Source: Sphingobium amiense
GTDB taxonomy: Bacteria; Pseudomonadota; Alphaproteobacteria; Sphingomonadales; Sphingomonadaceae
NCBI RefSeq assembly: GCF_003967075.1
Contig: NZ_AP018666.1
Span: forward strand, 148,122 to 212,121
DNA: 64,000 nt
Reading direction: 5' to 3'
The notes under the pieces: model-generated
What the model was told of the DNA's origin: nothing
Databases searched by the model: none
What the model saw: the letters and a program-made list of their open reading frames with translations, nothing else
In this document: one piece after another, positions 1-7,861 of the stretch
How positions within the stretch are numbered: position 1 is the stretch's first letter
Layout: every line of letters starts with the position of its first letter
Made by a program: the position numbers and the translations under genes

Positions 1-102
1 AATCAGCACACCCTTGGGGACCGGCGTATCGAGCTCCTTGATGCCATTCCAGACATGGCCGGTCGTTTCATGACCGCTGACGGGATCGCGCTCTACGTCC
101 AT
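1..102 (-). CDS. ccoP: cbb3 cytochrome oxidase subunit CcoP, N-terminal end only
   Basis: Only the first 34 codons lie in the window; the rest runs off the left edge. The translation starts MDVERDPVSGHETTGHVWNG and continues with IKELDTPVPK, the conserved cytoplasmic start of CcoP/FixP, the membrane-anchored di-heme cytochrome c subunit that passes electrons to the oxidase core. The start codon overlaps the end of ccoQ by 10 bases, so the two are probably translationally coupled. No heme motif is visible in this short piece, so the call rests on the N-terminal signature and on its place at the end of a ccoNOQ operon. Confidence 0.85.
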   Translation of the reverse strand, partial: MDVERDPVSGHETTGHVWNGIKELDTPVPKGVLI

Positions 103-263
103 GGCTTGTCGTCCTGATCGAGAACGCTTTGTTTGGCTCGGTTGAACTTGCCACGATTGGACGGCCGGAACGTATAAATGAGGACACCGATCATCAGACC
201 GATGAGGTAGAACAGCCCCCAGCTTTTCGAGAATGCAACAAGAGCCTCGTGGCTTATGTCCAT
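93..263 (-). CDS. ccoQ: cbb3 oxidase small subunit CcoQ/FixQ
   Basis: This is a 56-residue protein starting MDISHEALVAFSKSWGLFYL. It has one transmembrane helix at about residues 16-31, followed by a basic tail with TFRPSNRGKF. Size, single helix and the F-R-P motif after the helix fit CcoQ, which helps assemble and stabilise the cbb3 complex. It lies between ccoO and ccoP, as in the standard ccoNOQP operon, 15 bases after ccoO and overlapping the ccoP start. Confidence 0.88.
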   Translation of the reverse strand: MDISHEALVAFSKSWGLFYLIGLMIGVLIYTFRPSNRGKFNRAKQSVLDQDDKPWT

Positions 264-278
264 GCCTGCCTCCTCATG

Positions 279-1031
279 TCATTTCACCGGCTCTGGCGGC
301 TTCTGCGGCGCGGCCGTATTCTTGTACGGCACGTCGGTCAGCCGGCCGAGAACCTGAAGATAGGCGACGAGCGCGTCCATCTCGGTGACCTCGGTCGCCA
401 CATCGTCGAACACGCGAACCTGCGTTTCTTCGCCATACCGCTCGGTGATACCGGACGAGGTCGAGCTTTCCGGTGTCGCCTGGTCGAAGGCATCGACGCT
501 CGCATTCTCGATCATGGCATCGGTGTAGGGCACCCCCGCGGCCCGCAGCGCCTTGAGGTGCAAGGGCAGATCAGCGAGGCGCAAGGGCGTCCGCGCCAGC
601 CAGGGATAGGCCGGCATATTGGAATCGGGCACCACATCGCGCGGATTGGTCAGATGGGCGACGTGCCAGAAATCGGAATATTTGCCGCCAACGCGGGCGA
701 GGTCGGGTCCGGTGCGCTTCGAACCCCAGAGCATCGGATGGTCATATTTGGATTCGACCGCGAGCGAATAGGGACCATAGCGCTCAACTTCGTCCTGCAG
801 CGTCCGGATCATCTGGCTGTGACAGGCATAGCATCCTTCGCGCACATAGATGTTTCGCCCCGCCAGTTCGAGCGGCGTGTAGAGCCGCATGTCTGGCGCC
901 TCCTCGACCGTCTCGTCGATCGTGAAAAGCGGAGCGATCTCGACGAGGCCGCCGACACTGGCAGCCGCGATGATGGCGAGCACGAAGCCGATCGCCGAAC
1001 GTTCGAGCTTGCGATGAAACAGTTCCGCCAC
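279..1031 (-). CDS. ccoO: cbb3 oxidase mono-heme cytochrome c subunit CcoO
   Basis: CcoO carries one heme c and relays electrons from CcoP to the catalytic subunit in the inner membrane. The 250-residue protein has an N-terminal membrane anchor at about residues 13-30, the heme motif CYACH at 67-71, and a candidate axial methionine in SNMPAYPWL. I take the GTG at the right edge as the start (MAELFHRKLERS). It lies 3 bases after the ccoN stop codon, so coupling to ccoN is likely. Length is normal for the family. The C-terminus ends in a proline-rich PQKPPEPVK tail. Confidence 0.93.
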   Translation of the reverse strand: MAELFHRKLERSAIGFVLAIIAAASVGGLVEIAPLFTIDETVEEAPDMRLYTPLELAGRNIYVREGCYACHSQMIRTLQDEVERYGPYSLAVESKYDHPMLWGSKRTGPDLARVGGKYSDFWHVAHLTNPRDVVPDSNMPAYPWLARTPLRLADLPLHLKALRAAGVPYTDAMIENASVDAFDQATPESSTSSGITERYGEETQVRVFDDVATEVTEMDALVAYLQVLGRLTDVPYKNTAAPQKPPEPVK

Positions 1032-1034
1032 GGC

Positions 1035-2678
1035 TCAGGCCCTCCCCGCCGCCGTCGCGGCCTGTAGCGGGACGTCGCCTTCGAACGGCGCCTGGGCCGA
1101 GGCGGCGCGAATGGTCCTCCACATATTGTAGGCGCCGATCACAGCACCGATCAGGAACAGAAGGCCGCCGAGCGTACGCGCGATGTAATAGGGATACATG
1201 GCTCTGAGCGAATCCAGGAAGGAGTAGGCTAGCGTGCCTTCCTCCGTATAGGTCCGCCACATCAGGCCCTGGATGATGCCCGAGTTCCACATGGCAAAAA
1301 TGTAGACAAGAGTGCCGGCAAGCGAGAGCCAGAAGTGCCACTCGACCAAGGCGGGCGAATACATCGCCTCGCGCTTCCACAAGGACGGCACCAGCGTGTA
1401 GAGCGAGCCGAAGGTGATGAGCGCCACCCAGCCGAGCGCGCCGGCGTGAACATGGCCAACCGTCCAGTCGGTGTAATGCGAAAGCGAATTGACGGGCCGG
1501 ATGGCGAGGAACGAACCTTCAAAGGTCGAGATGCCATAAAACACCGCCGCGACCATCATGAAGCGGAGCGTCGCATCATCGCGCACGCGGTGCCAGGCGC
1601 CGTTCAATGTTAGCAAGGCGTTGCCAGCCGAAGCCCATGACGGCACGAGGAGCATCACCGAGAAGGTCATGCCCAGCGTCTGAACCCAGTGCGGTAGGGC
1701 GGTATAATGAAGGTGGTGGGAACCCGCCCACATGTAGAAGAAGGTAATGCCCCAAAAGCTCAGGATCGAGAGACGGTAGGAGAAGATCGGCCGCTGGGCC
1801 CGGATGGGCAGGTAGTAATAGAGCATGCCCAGGAAGCCCGCCGTCAGGAAGAAGGCGACGGCGTTATGACCATACCACCACTGCACCATAGCATCCTGGA
1901 CGCCCGACCAGATGGTGTAGCTCTTCGCATGGCCCAGCGAGACCGGAATCGCGAGATTGTTGATGATATGGAGTATCGCGACGACGAGAATGAAGGCCAT
2001 GAAGTACCAGTTGGCCACATAAATGTGTGGTTCCTTGCGGCGTGCGAGCGTCCGGATGTAGAGGATGAAGTAGGTCACCCAGACGATCACCAGCCAGATG
2101 TCGGCATACCATTCGGCCTCGGCATATTCCTTCGATTGGGTAACCCCGAGCAGATAACCGCTGGCCGCGAGGATGCAGAACAGGTTGTAGCCCACCAGCA
2201 CGAACCAGGCCGAAAGCTGATCGGGAAGACGCGCCCGCGAGGTCCGCTGCACGACATGCAGCGAGGTGGCGATGAGCGCGTTGCCGCCAAAGCCGAAGAT
2301 CACGCCGCTGGTGTGCACCGGTCGCAAGCGGCCGAAGCTCGCCCAGGCACTGTCAAACGTCAGGTCAGGGAATGCCAGCAGCGCGGCGACCCAGACCCCC
2401 ACGAACATCGCCACCACCGCCCAAGCCATGCTGGCGATGATGCCGGCCTTGATGGGCTCGTCATAGTAGCTTTGCAAACGGGATTTTGGCGGTTCCGGTC
2501 CCCAGATGCCGCGGATTACGATGATGGCGCAAATGGCGGCAATGGCCAGGATCAGCCAGCCGTGGATTTCCATTGTGTCCTGATTGCCTGCCGCTGCGAG
2601 AACGAGGCCGCACAGACCGACGGCAACGGAAATGGCGAGCGCGATCTGGCGTTCGGTCTCGGTCAAGGTCAGTATCAT
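1035..2678 (-). CDS. ccoN: cbb3 cytochrome oxidase catalytic subunit CcoN
   Basis: CcoN is the proton-pumping heme-copper core that reduces oxygen at low oxygen tension. The protein has about 12 membrane helices. Ligand-type histidines are seen in RPVHTSGVIFGFGG, QWWYGHNAVAFF, HHLHYTALPHW and TVGHVHAGALGW. I place the start at MILTLTETERQ (547 residues), which gives a normal family length and has a purine-rich AGGGGGG stretch about 13 bases upstream. The reading frame is open 26 codons further, so a longer start cannot be excluded. It heads the ccoNOQP operon. I saw no convincing FNR/FixK box upstream. Confidence 0.93.
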   Translation of the reverse strand: MILTLTETERQIALAISVAVGLCGLVLAAAGNQDTMEIHGWLILAIAAICAIIVIRGIWGPEPPKSRLQSYYDEPIKAGIIASMAWAVVAMFVGVWVAALLAFPDLTFDSAWASFGRLRPVHTSGVIFGFGGNALIATSLHVVQRTSRARLPDQLSAWFVLVGYNLFCILAASGYLLGVTQSKEYAEAEWYADIWLVIVWVTYFILYIRTLARRKEPHIYVANWYFMAFILVVAILHIINNLAIPVSLGHAKSYTIWSGVQDAMVQWWYGHNAVAFFLTAGFLGMLYYYLPIRAQRPIFSYRLSILSFWGITFFYMWAGSHHLHYTALPHWVQTLGMTFSVMLLVPSWASAGNALLTLNGAWHRVRDDATLRFMMVAAVFYGISTFEGSFLAIRPVNSLSHYTDWTVGHVHAGALGWVALITFGSLYTLVPSLWKREAMYSPALVEWHFWLSLAGTLVYIFAMWNSGIIQGLMWRTYTEEGTLAYSFLDSLRAMYPYYIARTLGGLLFLIGAVIGAYNMWRTIRAASAQAPFEGDVPLQAATAAGRA

Positions 2679-3023
2679 GGCCGATCTATTTCCCCCCTCA
2701 TCGGTCATCGCCACGGGCTGACAGCGCAGCAGCAGGTTCGCTCCCGATGGGAACACAGCTCGCGCCGAACCAGCAACACGCGGGTCGGACGGAAGTTCCC
2801 AACTATTGCCCTGCCGTCTCCCGCGGTAAACACCAAAAAATCAGTGGTCAGCGTCGCTCGCCACGCATCGCGGCCGAATTTGAACCTGTGTTTGGCGACG
2901 GCGCAATGGACTTTTGCCGATCAAGCTCTTGGACCGTTAAGCCTGTGTCCAAGACTGGCTCGACCTCCGTCTCCGATCGGTCAGGACTGAGCGGCAGCCG
3001 CTCTTCAGCATACTGCGGTCGAA
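2679..3023. other. Intergenic region upstream of ccoN
   Basis: This stretch lies between ccoN and a minus-strand lipoprotein gene and must hold the ccoN promoter. I see no supported gene. No full TTGAT-N4-ATCAA anaerobox is present; the nearest resemblance, TTGCCGATCAA near 2926, has the wrong spacing. Confidence 0.5.
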
Positions 3024-3812
3024 TCAGCGTATCGCCGCCAGGTATCGTCCGTCGTCGGCACGGAAGAGCACTGACCCATTGCTGTTGACGGACCATGAGG
3101 TCACATCCTGCAGAATGGCCAGGAACCTGGTTTCCTGGTTCCCGAGCGCCGGCACGCAAGCCCGGCGCGTCACGGCGAGCGGTCCGATCCGAAGCGACTG
3201 TTCCTCGATCGAATAGTCGCCGGTGAACCTGTTGCAGCCGGCCGATCCGCTCACTCGGCCGTCTTGCGAAAACTGCACCGTCACATTGGATTTGTCGATC
3301 AGACCGGTCTGATTGATGTCCTCCACCTTGAATTGCGGGCCGATCAAGCCTGAAGCCGCCGGGCGGTCACCAACGCGAACCATATTGAGCGTCCCCAGAT
3401 CCTGCTCGAACCGCGTGGGATCGACCGAATGAACCGTATCCGTGGTCCATATCGGGTTGCCCTCGGGATCGGTAATCGTCGCACGGACTGCGTAACGCAT
3501 GTTGGTCTTCAAGTCCTGTTCCTTCACCCTAATCGAAAATGGCAAAGGAACCTGCTGCCCTGCTGTCTCGCGCGTTTCCTTGGCAATGATCACCGATCTC
3601 GCATCGGCGCGCGAAACGTCCAGCAGTCTCACGTTGAATTTCGCGCGGGCGGGCAGAGCGATGCGCTGTCGATAGGATGCGTTGCCGGTTACGACCTTGT
3701 CTCTCAGCTCCGCAATGGGGGCTTGGGGATCGACGTATCGCGCGCCTGTCGCGCAGCCGCCGAGCGCGAGCATGGTCATCGCCAGTACGGCTGTGAATGG
3801 CTTGTTGAACAT
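3024..3812 (-). CDS. Lipoprotein with YbaY-like and META (HslJ-like) domains
   Basis: The 262-residue protein begins MFNKPFTAVLAMTMLALGGCATG, a lipoprotein signal with lipobox LGGC. Residues about 45-135 resemble the YbaY/lipoprotein chaperone-like beta domain (SYRQRIALPARAKFNVRLLD, then FSIRVKEQDLKTNMRYAVRA). Residues about 160-262 look like a META/HslJ domain, with SGSAGCNRFTGDY and a conserved late cysteine in RRACVPAL. Such two-domain lipoproteins are envelope proteins of unknown precise role, sometimes linked to stress. It is separated from both neighbours and is probably monocistronic. Confidence 0.75.
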   Translation of the reverse strand: MFNKPFTAVLAMTMLALGGCATGARYVDPQAPIAELRDKVVTGNASYRQRIALPARAKFNVRLLDVSRADARSVIIAKETRETAGQQVPLPFSIRVKEQDLKTNMRYAVRATITDPEGNPIWTTDTVHSVDPTRFEQDLGTLNMVRVGDRPAASGLIGPQFKVEDINQTGLIDKSNVTVQFSQDGRVSGSAGCNRFTGDYSIEEQSLRIGPLAVTRRACVPALGNQETRFLAILQDVTSWSVNSNGSVLFRADDGRYLAAIR

Positions 3813-4061
3813 GGCGTTTCACTTTGCTGTGCGATTGGAGCGGAAGAGAGCAGGTCAGGCGGAACCCATGGCATCGGCAATAATGGGAGGGCTTCGAGCG
3901 GCAGTCCTGTGGGAATCGACTTCGCATAGGATGGTTCCGAACCACGAACGTCCGATGGCGGGCGGAAGATTGGGCTGGATTGGCGCGGGCGGCCCCGGCG
4001 GATATCTGATCCCCTCTTGGGAGACAGCCACTGAATTTTGGAACCACACGAAAAGCGCAGT

Positions 4062-4523
4062 CTAGAACCCGTGGCTTCCCGCCACTGCGCCGAGAACCGT
4101 GACAGCCGCGATACCCAGCAATATTCGGTGAAGTGTCTCCATTCGGGCAAAATCTGCGGCGGGCTTGACCGATGTCATCATTCGGCGGTGGAGAAACAGC
4201 GGCTCGATCACGAAAAGCATCGCGGCGAACACGGCCCACAGCCCTACCATCGCATGCATCCACCAGAAGCGAAGATCGAAAAAGCGGTCCCACATCTGCG
4301 CGCGATAGATCATCCAGAAGCCGCTCAGTCCTGCCAATAGCACCCAGATGCGCGCCTGCGCCGCAAAGCGCCCCTCCAGTCGATGAAAGGCCGCCAGCCG
4401 CTCCGCCGGCGGATTGGCGGCGCGCACGGACGGCATCACCACAAGCGTCACGAACGCCACGCCGCCGATCCAGACAAGGACCGCCAGGACATGAACGGCC
4501 CGGGCCAGGATGATGTCGTCCAT
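4062..4523 (-). CDS. CopD-like small integral membrane protein
   Basis: This 153-residue protein has four predicted membrane helices (about residues 7-29, 57-75, 88-108 and 132-150) and almost no soluble part. Histidines sit at helix ends (RAVHVLAVLVWIGG, FHRLEG, WWMHAM, LHRILLG), which could bind heme or copper as in the CopD/YckC-type family. It is the last gene of the truncated globin - DUF1971 - hmp run, 12 bases downstream of hmp, so it is probably co-expressed in response to nitric oxide. Its function is not known, and I do not claim copper transport. Confidence 0.65.
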   Translation of the reverse strand: MDDIILARAVHVLAVLVWIGGVAFVTLVVMPSVRAANPPAERLAAFHRLEGRFAAQARIWVLLAGLSGFWMIYRAQMWDRFFDLRFWWMHAMVGLWAVFAAMLFVIEPLFLHRRMMTSVKPAADFARMETLHRILLGIAAVTVLGAVAGSHGF

Positions 4524-4535
4524 GCCTCCGCTCCC

Positions 4536-5747
4536 TCAGGCCGCGAGCAGTTCGTCGGCCGGGCCGAAGAACTCATAGTGGATCCTGTCCGACGGCACAC
4601 CCGCCAGCGACAGGGTCGAGACCGCATGACGCAGGAACGGACGCGGCCCGCAGATGTAATAGTCCGCTTGTGCGACCGGTGTGCTGGCGACCAACCATTC
4701 ATCGGTAATTATGCCGGCCACATCGTAGTCGCTGCCCTCTGTTTCATCCTCGAGCGGGGTCTGGTGAAAATCGGTGATCGCGATCGATTGGCCATGGCTC
4801 GCCACAGCGCGGACATGGTCGCGCATCGCATGGGTGTCGCGGTCATGCGTGCCGTGGATGTAATGAACCGGCACTTCGGCGCCGTTCTGAACGAGGGCTT
4901 CGAGCATCGCCACCATCGGCGTCAGGCCCACGCCGCCCGACAGCAGTACGACCGGCCGTTCGACATGATCGGCGAGGAAGAATTCGCCAGCAGGCGCGGC
5001 CACCTTCAGGATCGTCCCGGGTTTCGCCTCGTCGTGCAACCAGCCCGACGCGAGCCCTTGCGGCTCGCGCTTGACCGAAATGCGATAGGTTTCGCCATTG
5101 GCGGCGGCCGAAATCGAGTAGTTGCGCTTGACCGGCGGATGTCCGGGAATTTCGAGCCAGAAGGTAAGATACTGGCCCGGCTTGTGGCGCATGACGGGGC
5201 CGCCGTCGACGGGGCGAAGGACAAAGGAATTGATGACGCTGCTTTCGCGCACAACGTCTTCGACGCGGAAATCGCGCCAGCCGTTCCAGCCGCCGGCCGC
5301 GTCCTTCTGTTCGGTGTAGACGCGCTGTTCCCGCGCGATCAGGATATTGGCGAGAAACCAGTAAGCTTCCCCCCAGGCCCCGAGGATTTCGTCGGTCGCC
5401 GCATCGCCCAGCACCGCCTTGATCGCACCGAGCAGTGCTTCGGCGACGTGCGGATAGTGCTCCGGCAGTATCTGGAGACCGACATGCTTTTGCGCGATGC
5501 GCTCGACCGCGGGAGCCAGCGCGCCGAGATTGTCGATATTGCTGGCATAGGCGAGAATGGCGCCGGTGAGCGCGCGCGGCTGCGAACCGGCGTCACCATG
5601 ATGCGACTGGTTGAAAAGATCGCGAATGTCCGGGTTCTGGAACATCCTGGAATACATTTCATGCACGATATCCAGACCATGCGCTTCGAGCGCGGGGACC
5701 GTCGCCTTGACGAGCGCGATGGTCTGATCGCTGAGGGGCTGCGACAT
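4536..5747 (-). CDS. hmp: Nitric oxide dioxygenase (flavohemoglobin Hmp)
   Basis: Hmp oxidises NO to nitrate using O2 and NAD(P)H. The 403-residue protein has an N-terminal globin domain, with B10 tyrosine at about residue 32 (EMYSRMF) and proximal histidine at about 88 (AQKHVGL). An FAD domain follows (HKPGQYLTFWL, KRNYSISAA), then an NAD-binding domain (LLSGGVGLTPM, YYICGPRPFL) and the C-terminal YEFFGPA. I chose MSQPLSDQTIA as start because an AAGGAG site lies 6-7 bases upstream; the longer open frame has no such site. It belongs to a four-gene run with a truncated globin, all likely under NsrR. Confidence 0.96.
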   Translation of the reverse strand: MSQPLSDQTIALVKATVPALEAHGLDIVHEMYSRMFQNPDIRDLFNQSHHGDAGSQPRALTGAILAYASNIDNLGALAPAVERIAQKHVGLQILPEHYPHVAEALLGAIKAVLGDAATDEILGAWGEAYWFLANILIAREQRVYTEQKDAAGGWNGWRDFRVEDVVRESSVINSFVLRPVDGGPVMRHKPGQYLTFWLEIPGHPPVKRNYSISAAANGETYRISVKREPQGLASGWLHDEAKPGTILKVAAPAGEFFLADHVERPVVLLSGGVGLTPMVAMLEALVQNGAEVPVHYIHGTHDRDTHAMRDHVRAVASHGQSIAITDFHQTPLEDETEGSDYDVAGIITDEWLVASTPVAQADYYICGPRPFLRHAVSTLSLAGVPSDRIHYEFFGPADELLAA

Positions 5748-5787
5748 AAACTTCTCCTTGTTGGAAGGGATTCGAGTTTCCCGGCGA

Positions 5788-6063
5788 TCAGGCGCCGGGC
5801 GGCTGATCATAGAAATCGACCCGCATTTTCATGGCGCCGATGGGCGTCACGAAGTGCGGCTGCTGCGGCAAGATCAATCCGGGCCGTTCGGGCGTCAGGA
5901 CAACCTCCGACGGTGGATCGAGATAGGTCAGCCGAAGCTCACCCTCCAGAACGCGGATCAAACCCCAGACACCCGCCTTGGTATCATGGCGTGCCCGCAG
6001 GGCGGCCGGGAGCGTGTCCTGATCGAACACCGGCGTCGAACGATAGGGTAGAATGTCAGGCAT
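5788..6063 (-). CDS. DUF1971 family small cupin-like protein
   Basis: The 91-residue protein starts MPDILPYRSTPVFDQDTLPA and has the beta-rich body of the DUF1971 family (KAGVWGLIRVLEGELRLTYL, then PGLILPQQPHFVTPIG). Some family members are annotated as tellurite-resistance-like, but the biochemical role is unknown. The start overlaps the end of the truncated globin gene by 8 bases, and hmp follows 40 bases later. This neighbour pattern suggests a part in handling nitrosative stress, which is an inference from position only. Confidence 0.75.
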   Translation of the reverse strand: MPDILPYRSTPVFDQDTLPAALRARHDTKAGVWGLIRVLEGELRLTYLDPPSEVVLTPERPGLILPQQPHFVTPIGAMKMRVDFYDQPPGA

Positions 6064-6493
6064 GGGTGGGTACTCGCCGTTCGCAATGAATGGACCCGGC
6101 CTCGCCGTCAGCGACGCTTGGCCGATCGAGCCGAAAAAACATGGCAAGCTGCAGGCTCTCGGCAATCCGCTTCGCTTTCGCCTGCAGAGCCGCAGCTGCG
6201 TCGGGCGCCATCATCTCGTTTGTCGTACAGTCCCACAGCGCGAGCCAGCGGTCGAAAAGCGCTGGCGTTATCCTCGACCTGTGCTTCAGGTGCGCTGGCA
6301 CGGGCTGGCCCTTGTATCGGCCACTGGCGAGCATGACGGATGACCAGAACGCCGCCAGCTTTTCGAGATGTTCCGGCCAGTCATCGATCGCGTCGTTGAA
6401 AATCGGCCCCAGGTCGGCATCTGCGCGAACGCGCGCGTAGAAGGCGTCGACAAGCTGCTTGAGCGCCTCATCCTTCAGTTCCAGCTCGGTCAT
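6056..6493 (-). CDS. Group III truncated hemoglobin
   Basis: The 145-residue protein fits group III truncated globins, small two-over-two heme proteins tied to NO and oxygen chemistry. Visible features are VDAFYARVRADADLGPIF near the start, WPEHLEKLAAFWSSVML, and the candidate proximal histidine in PAHLKHRSRITPALFDRWLALW. I start at MTELELKDEALK, which has a GGAG site upstream. The alternative upstream ATG lies inside a sequence that resembles an NsrR half-site. It is the first gene of the leftward arm of the NO-response divergon, opposite nsrR. Confidence 0.88.
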   Translation of the reverse strand: MTELELKDEALKQLVDAFYARVRADADLGPIFNDAIDDWPEHLEKLAAFWSSVMLASGRYKGQPVPAHLKHRSRITPALFDRWLALWDCTTNEMMAPDAAAALQAKAKRIAESLQLAMFFRLDRPSVADGEAGSIHCERRVPTHA

Positions 6494-6520
6494 TCGCCCG
6501 ACTCCAATCATGTATCCGGA

Positions 6521-6566
6521 ATGCATCTATACTTTTCCCTGAAAACATGCAAGATGAATACATCTT
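6521..6566. promoter_or_regulatory. Candidate NsrR operator region
   Basis: Between the divergent truncated globin and nsrR genes lies the palindrome AAGATGAATACATCTT (6551-6566). A second half-site, TAGATGCAT, reads on the minus strand at 6521-6529. NsrR sites of the AAGATGYATTT type are established for this repressor family. The spacing here is shorter than in the classical 11-1-11 repeat, so it is a variant match. Its place between two NO-response arms, 37 bases before nsrR, supports autoregulation and repression of both arms. Confidence 0.7.
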
Positions 6567-6602
6567 AATGCGACGAGCTGAGGAAGAGAGTGGGAACGCC
6601 CC

Positions 6603-7061
6603 ATGAAACTGACCCTGTTCACCGACTATTCGATGCGCGTGCTGCTCTATCTGGGCGCGCGGCCTGACCGCCTGTGCTCGATCGGTGAGGTCGCGCAGGC
6701 CTACGGAATCTCGCAGAATCACTTGATGAAGGTGGTGAACCAACTCGCACGCAGTGGTGATGTGGAGAGTGTGCGTGGACGGTCGGGCGGCATCCGCCTG
6801 GGGCGGCCGCCCGAAGAGATCAACATCGGCGCACTCATACGCCAGACCGAGGACGGCTTCGATCTCGTTGACTGCGGCGGATGCGTGGTCGCGCCTGCAT
6901 GTGGGCTGACGGGCGTGCTGAAGGAGGCGCTCGGCGCGTTCCTGGCGGTACTTGACCGCTATACGCTTGCCGACCTGCTGACGAAGCGGCGAGATCTCGC
7001 GTCGCTCTTCGAGCGTAACGCGGCCGATCGGTTCGAAACCCCTGCGGCGCCAGATGGATGA
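6603..7061 (+). CDS. nsrR: Rrf2-family nitric-oxide-sensing repressor NsrR
   Basis: NsrR is an iron-sulfur cluster repressor that releases NO-defence promoters when the cluster is nitrosylated. The 152-residue protein starts MKLTLFTDYSMRVLLYLG. It has a winged helix (QAYGISQNHLMKVVNQLA, then VRGRSGGIRL) and the three cluster cysteines C91, C94 and C100 in DCGGCVVAPACGL. The gap between the first two cysteines is shorter (CX2C) than the CX4C of the Escherichia coli protein. It heads a rightward run leading to norZ and faces the globin-hmp arm. Confidence 0.9.
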   Translation: MKLTLFTDYSMRVLLYLGARPDRLCSIGEVAQAYGISQNHLMKVVNQLARSGDVESVRGRSGGIRLGRPPEEINIGALIRQTEDGFDLVDCGGCVVAPACGLTGVLKEALGAFLAVLDRYTLADLLTKRRDLASLFERNAADRFETPAAPDG

Positions 7062-7103
7062 TTGACGTCTTGGCGCATCGAAGCCGAAAAGGAGGAACGT
7101 GAC

Positions 7104-7313
7104 ATGTTCTGTCCAGAATGTGGTGAACCGGTCGATCCCGCTCCCTTTGACGGTCGTCGCCGCGCGTCGCGGTCATGGATCGCCGCAGGACTCCAAATCG
7201 GCGCGCGATGGGTAAAGGTATTGCGCGCTGGACGCTCCAAGCCGGACCGCACGCGGCAGTCCGCTTGCCCGTCTTGCTCCAATCATAAAACCACGAACAC
7301 GGAAAGGAATTGA
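7104..7313 (+). CDS. Small zinc-ribbon protein in the NsrR-norZ operon
   Basis: The 69-residue protein starts MFCPECGEPVDPAPFDGRR and ends with ACPSCSNHKTTNTERN. Two CPxC knuckles about 45 residues apart could bind one zinc. The middle is basic (RRRASRSW, WVKVLRAGRSKPDR), which suggests nucleic-acid or membrane-surface contact. A strong AAAGGAGGAAC site precedes the ATG at good spacing, which favours real translation. It sits 42 bases after nsrR and 5 bases before the cupin gene. I do not recognise a named family. Confidence 0.6.
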   Translation: MFCPECGEPVDPAPFDGRRRASRSWIAAGLQIGARWVKVLRAGRSKPDRTRQSACPSCSNHKTTNTERN

Positions 7314-7318
7314 ACGAT

Positions 7319-7783
7319 ATGGCCCTTCACCACGCAGCGCCCGGAGAAGTCGTCGATCTCTTGCCCGAGAACGTGACGACACATGAAGAACATTCCACAG
7401 CGATCGTGAAGGCGGACCATTTCGAAACCATCCGGCTGGTGATCCCGAGCGGCACCGAAATGCGCCAGCATCAGGTGCCGGGCAGCATCATGCTGCATTG
7501 CCTCGAGGGCCATGTGAAAGTCGAGCTCAGCGCAAGCTCGATCGAACTGCGGCGTAACCAGTGGGTCTATCTCGAAGGAGGCGCGCCGCACTCGGTCAAG
7601 GGCGCGGAAAACTCTGTGCTGCTTCTGACGATCCTCTTTCCGCCTGTAGAAGGATCACAGGCAAAAGCCGGCGCCGAGACCTTGGCGGTCGATGCCTATG
7701 ACGATTGCGACTGTGTCGACCGGTGGGAAGCGGAAGGCGGTCCGGTCGTTCAATCGGATCAGCCTGCCCCCAGGAAGAATTGA
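7319..7783 (+). CDS. Cupin-domain protein
   Basis: The 154-residue protein has a single cupin barrel, with ETIRLVIPSGTEMRQHQVPG as the first motif and LEGHVKVELS with EGGAPHSVKG as the second. It lacks a full set of classical histidine ligands, so metal binding is uncertain. The tail carries YDDCDCVDRWEAEG. I use the ATG with GGAAAGGAA 9 bases upstream and not the TTG three codons earlier. Such cupins are often found beside NO reductase genes. The role may be sensing or protection, but this is not shown. Confidence 0.72.
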   Translation: MALHHAAPGEVVDLLPENVTTHEEHSTAIVKADHFETIRLVIPSGTEMRQHQVPGSIMLHCLEGHVKVELSASSIELRRNQWVYLEGGAPHSVKGAENSVLLLTILFPPVEGSQAKAGAETLAVDAYDDCDCVDRWEAEGGPVVQSDQPAPRKN

Positions 7784-7861
7784 TCACGGGCGGCATGATG
7801 GCACGGCGCGCAGCGCGCTAGTCGCTTTGCTGTACCGCCTCGTAGCCCATAGGGGAGAACC

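Noticed and set aside
2920..2940. FNR/FixK box upstream of ccoN
   Set aside because: TTGCCGATCAA lacks the TTGAT-N4-ATCAA spacing.
4383..6089. 568-codon plus-strand open frame
   Set aside because: It lies opposite hmp and its operon, has arginine- and histidine-rich low-complexity sequence and no domain. It is a shadow of the high-GC genes on the other strand.
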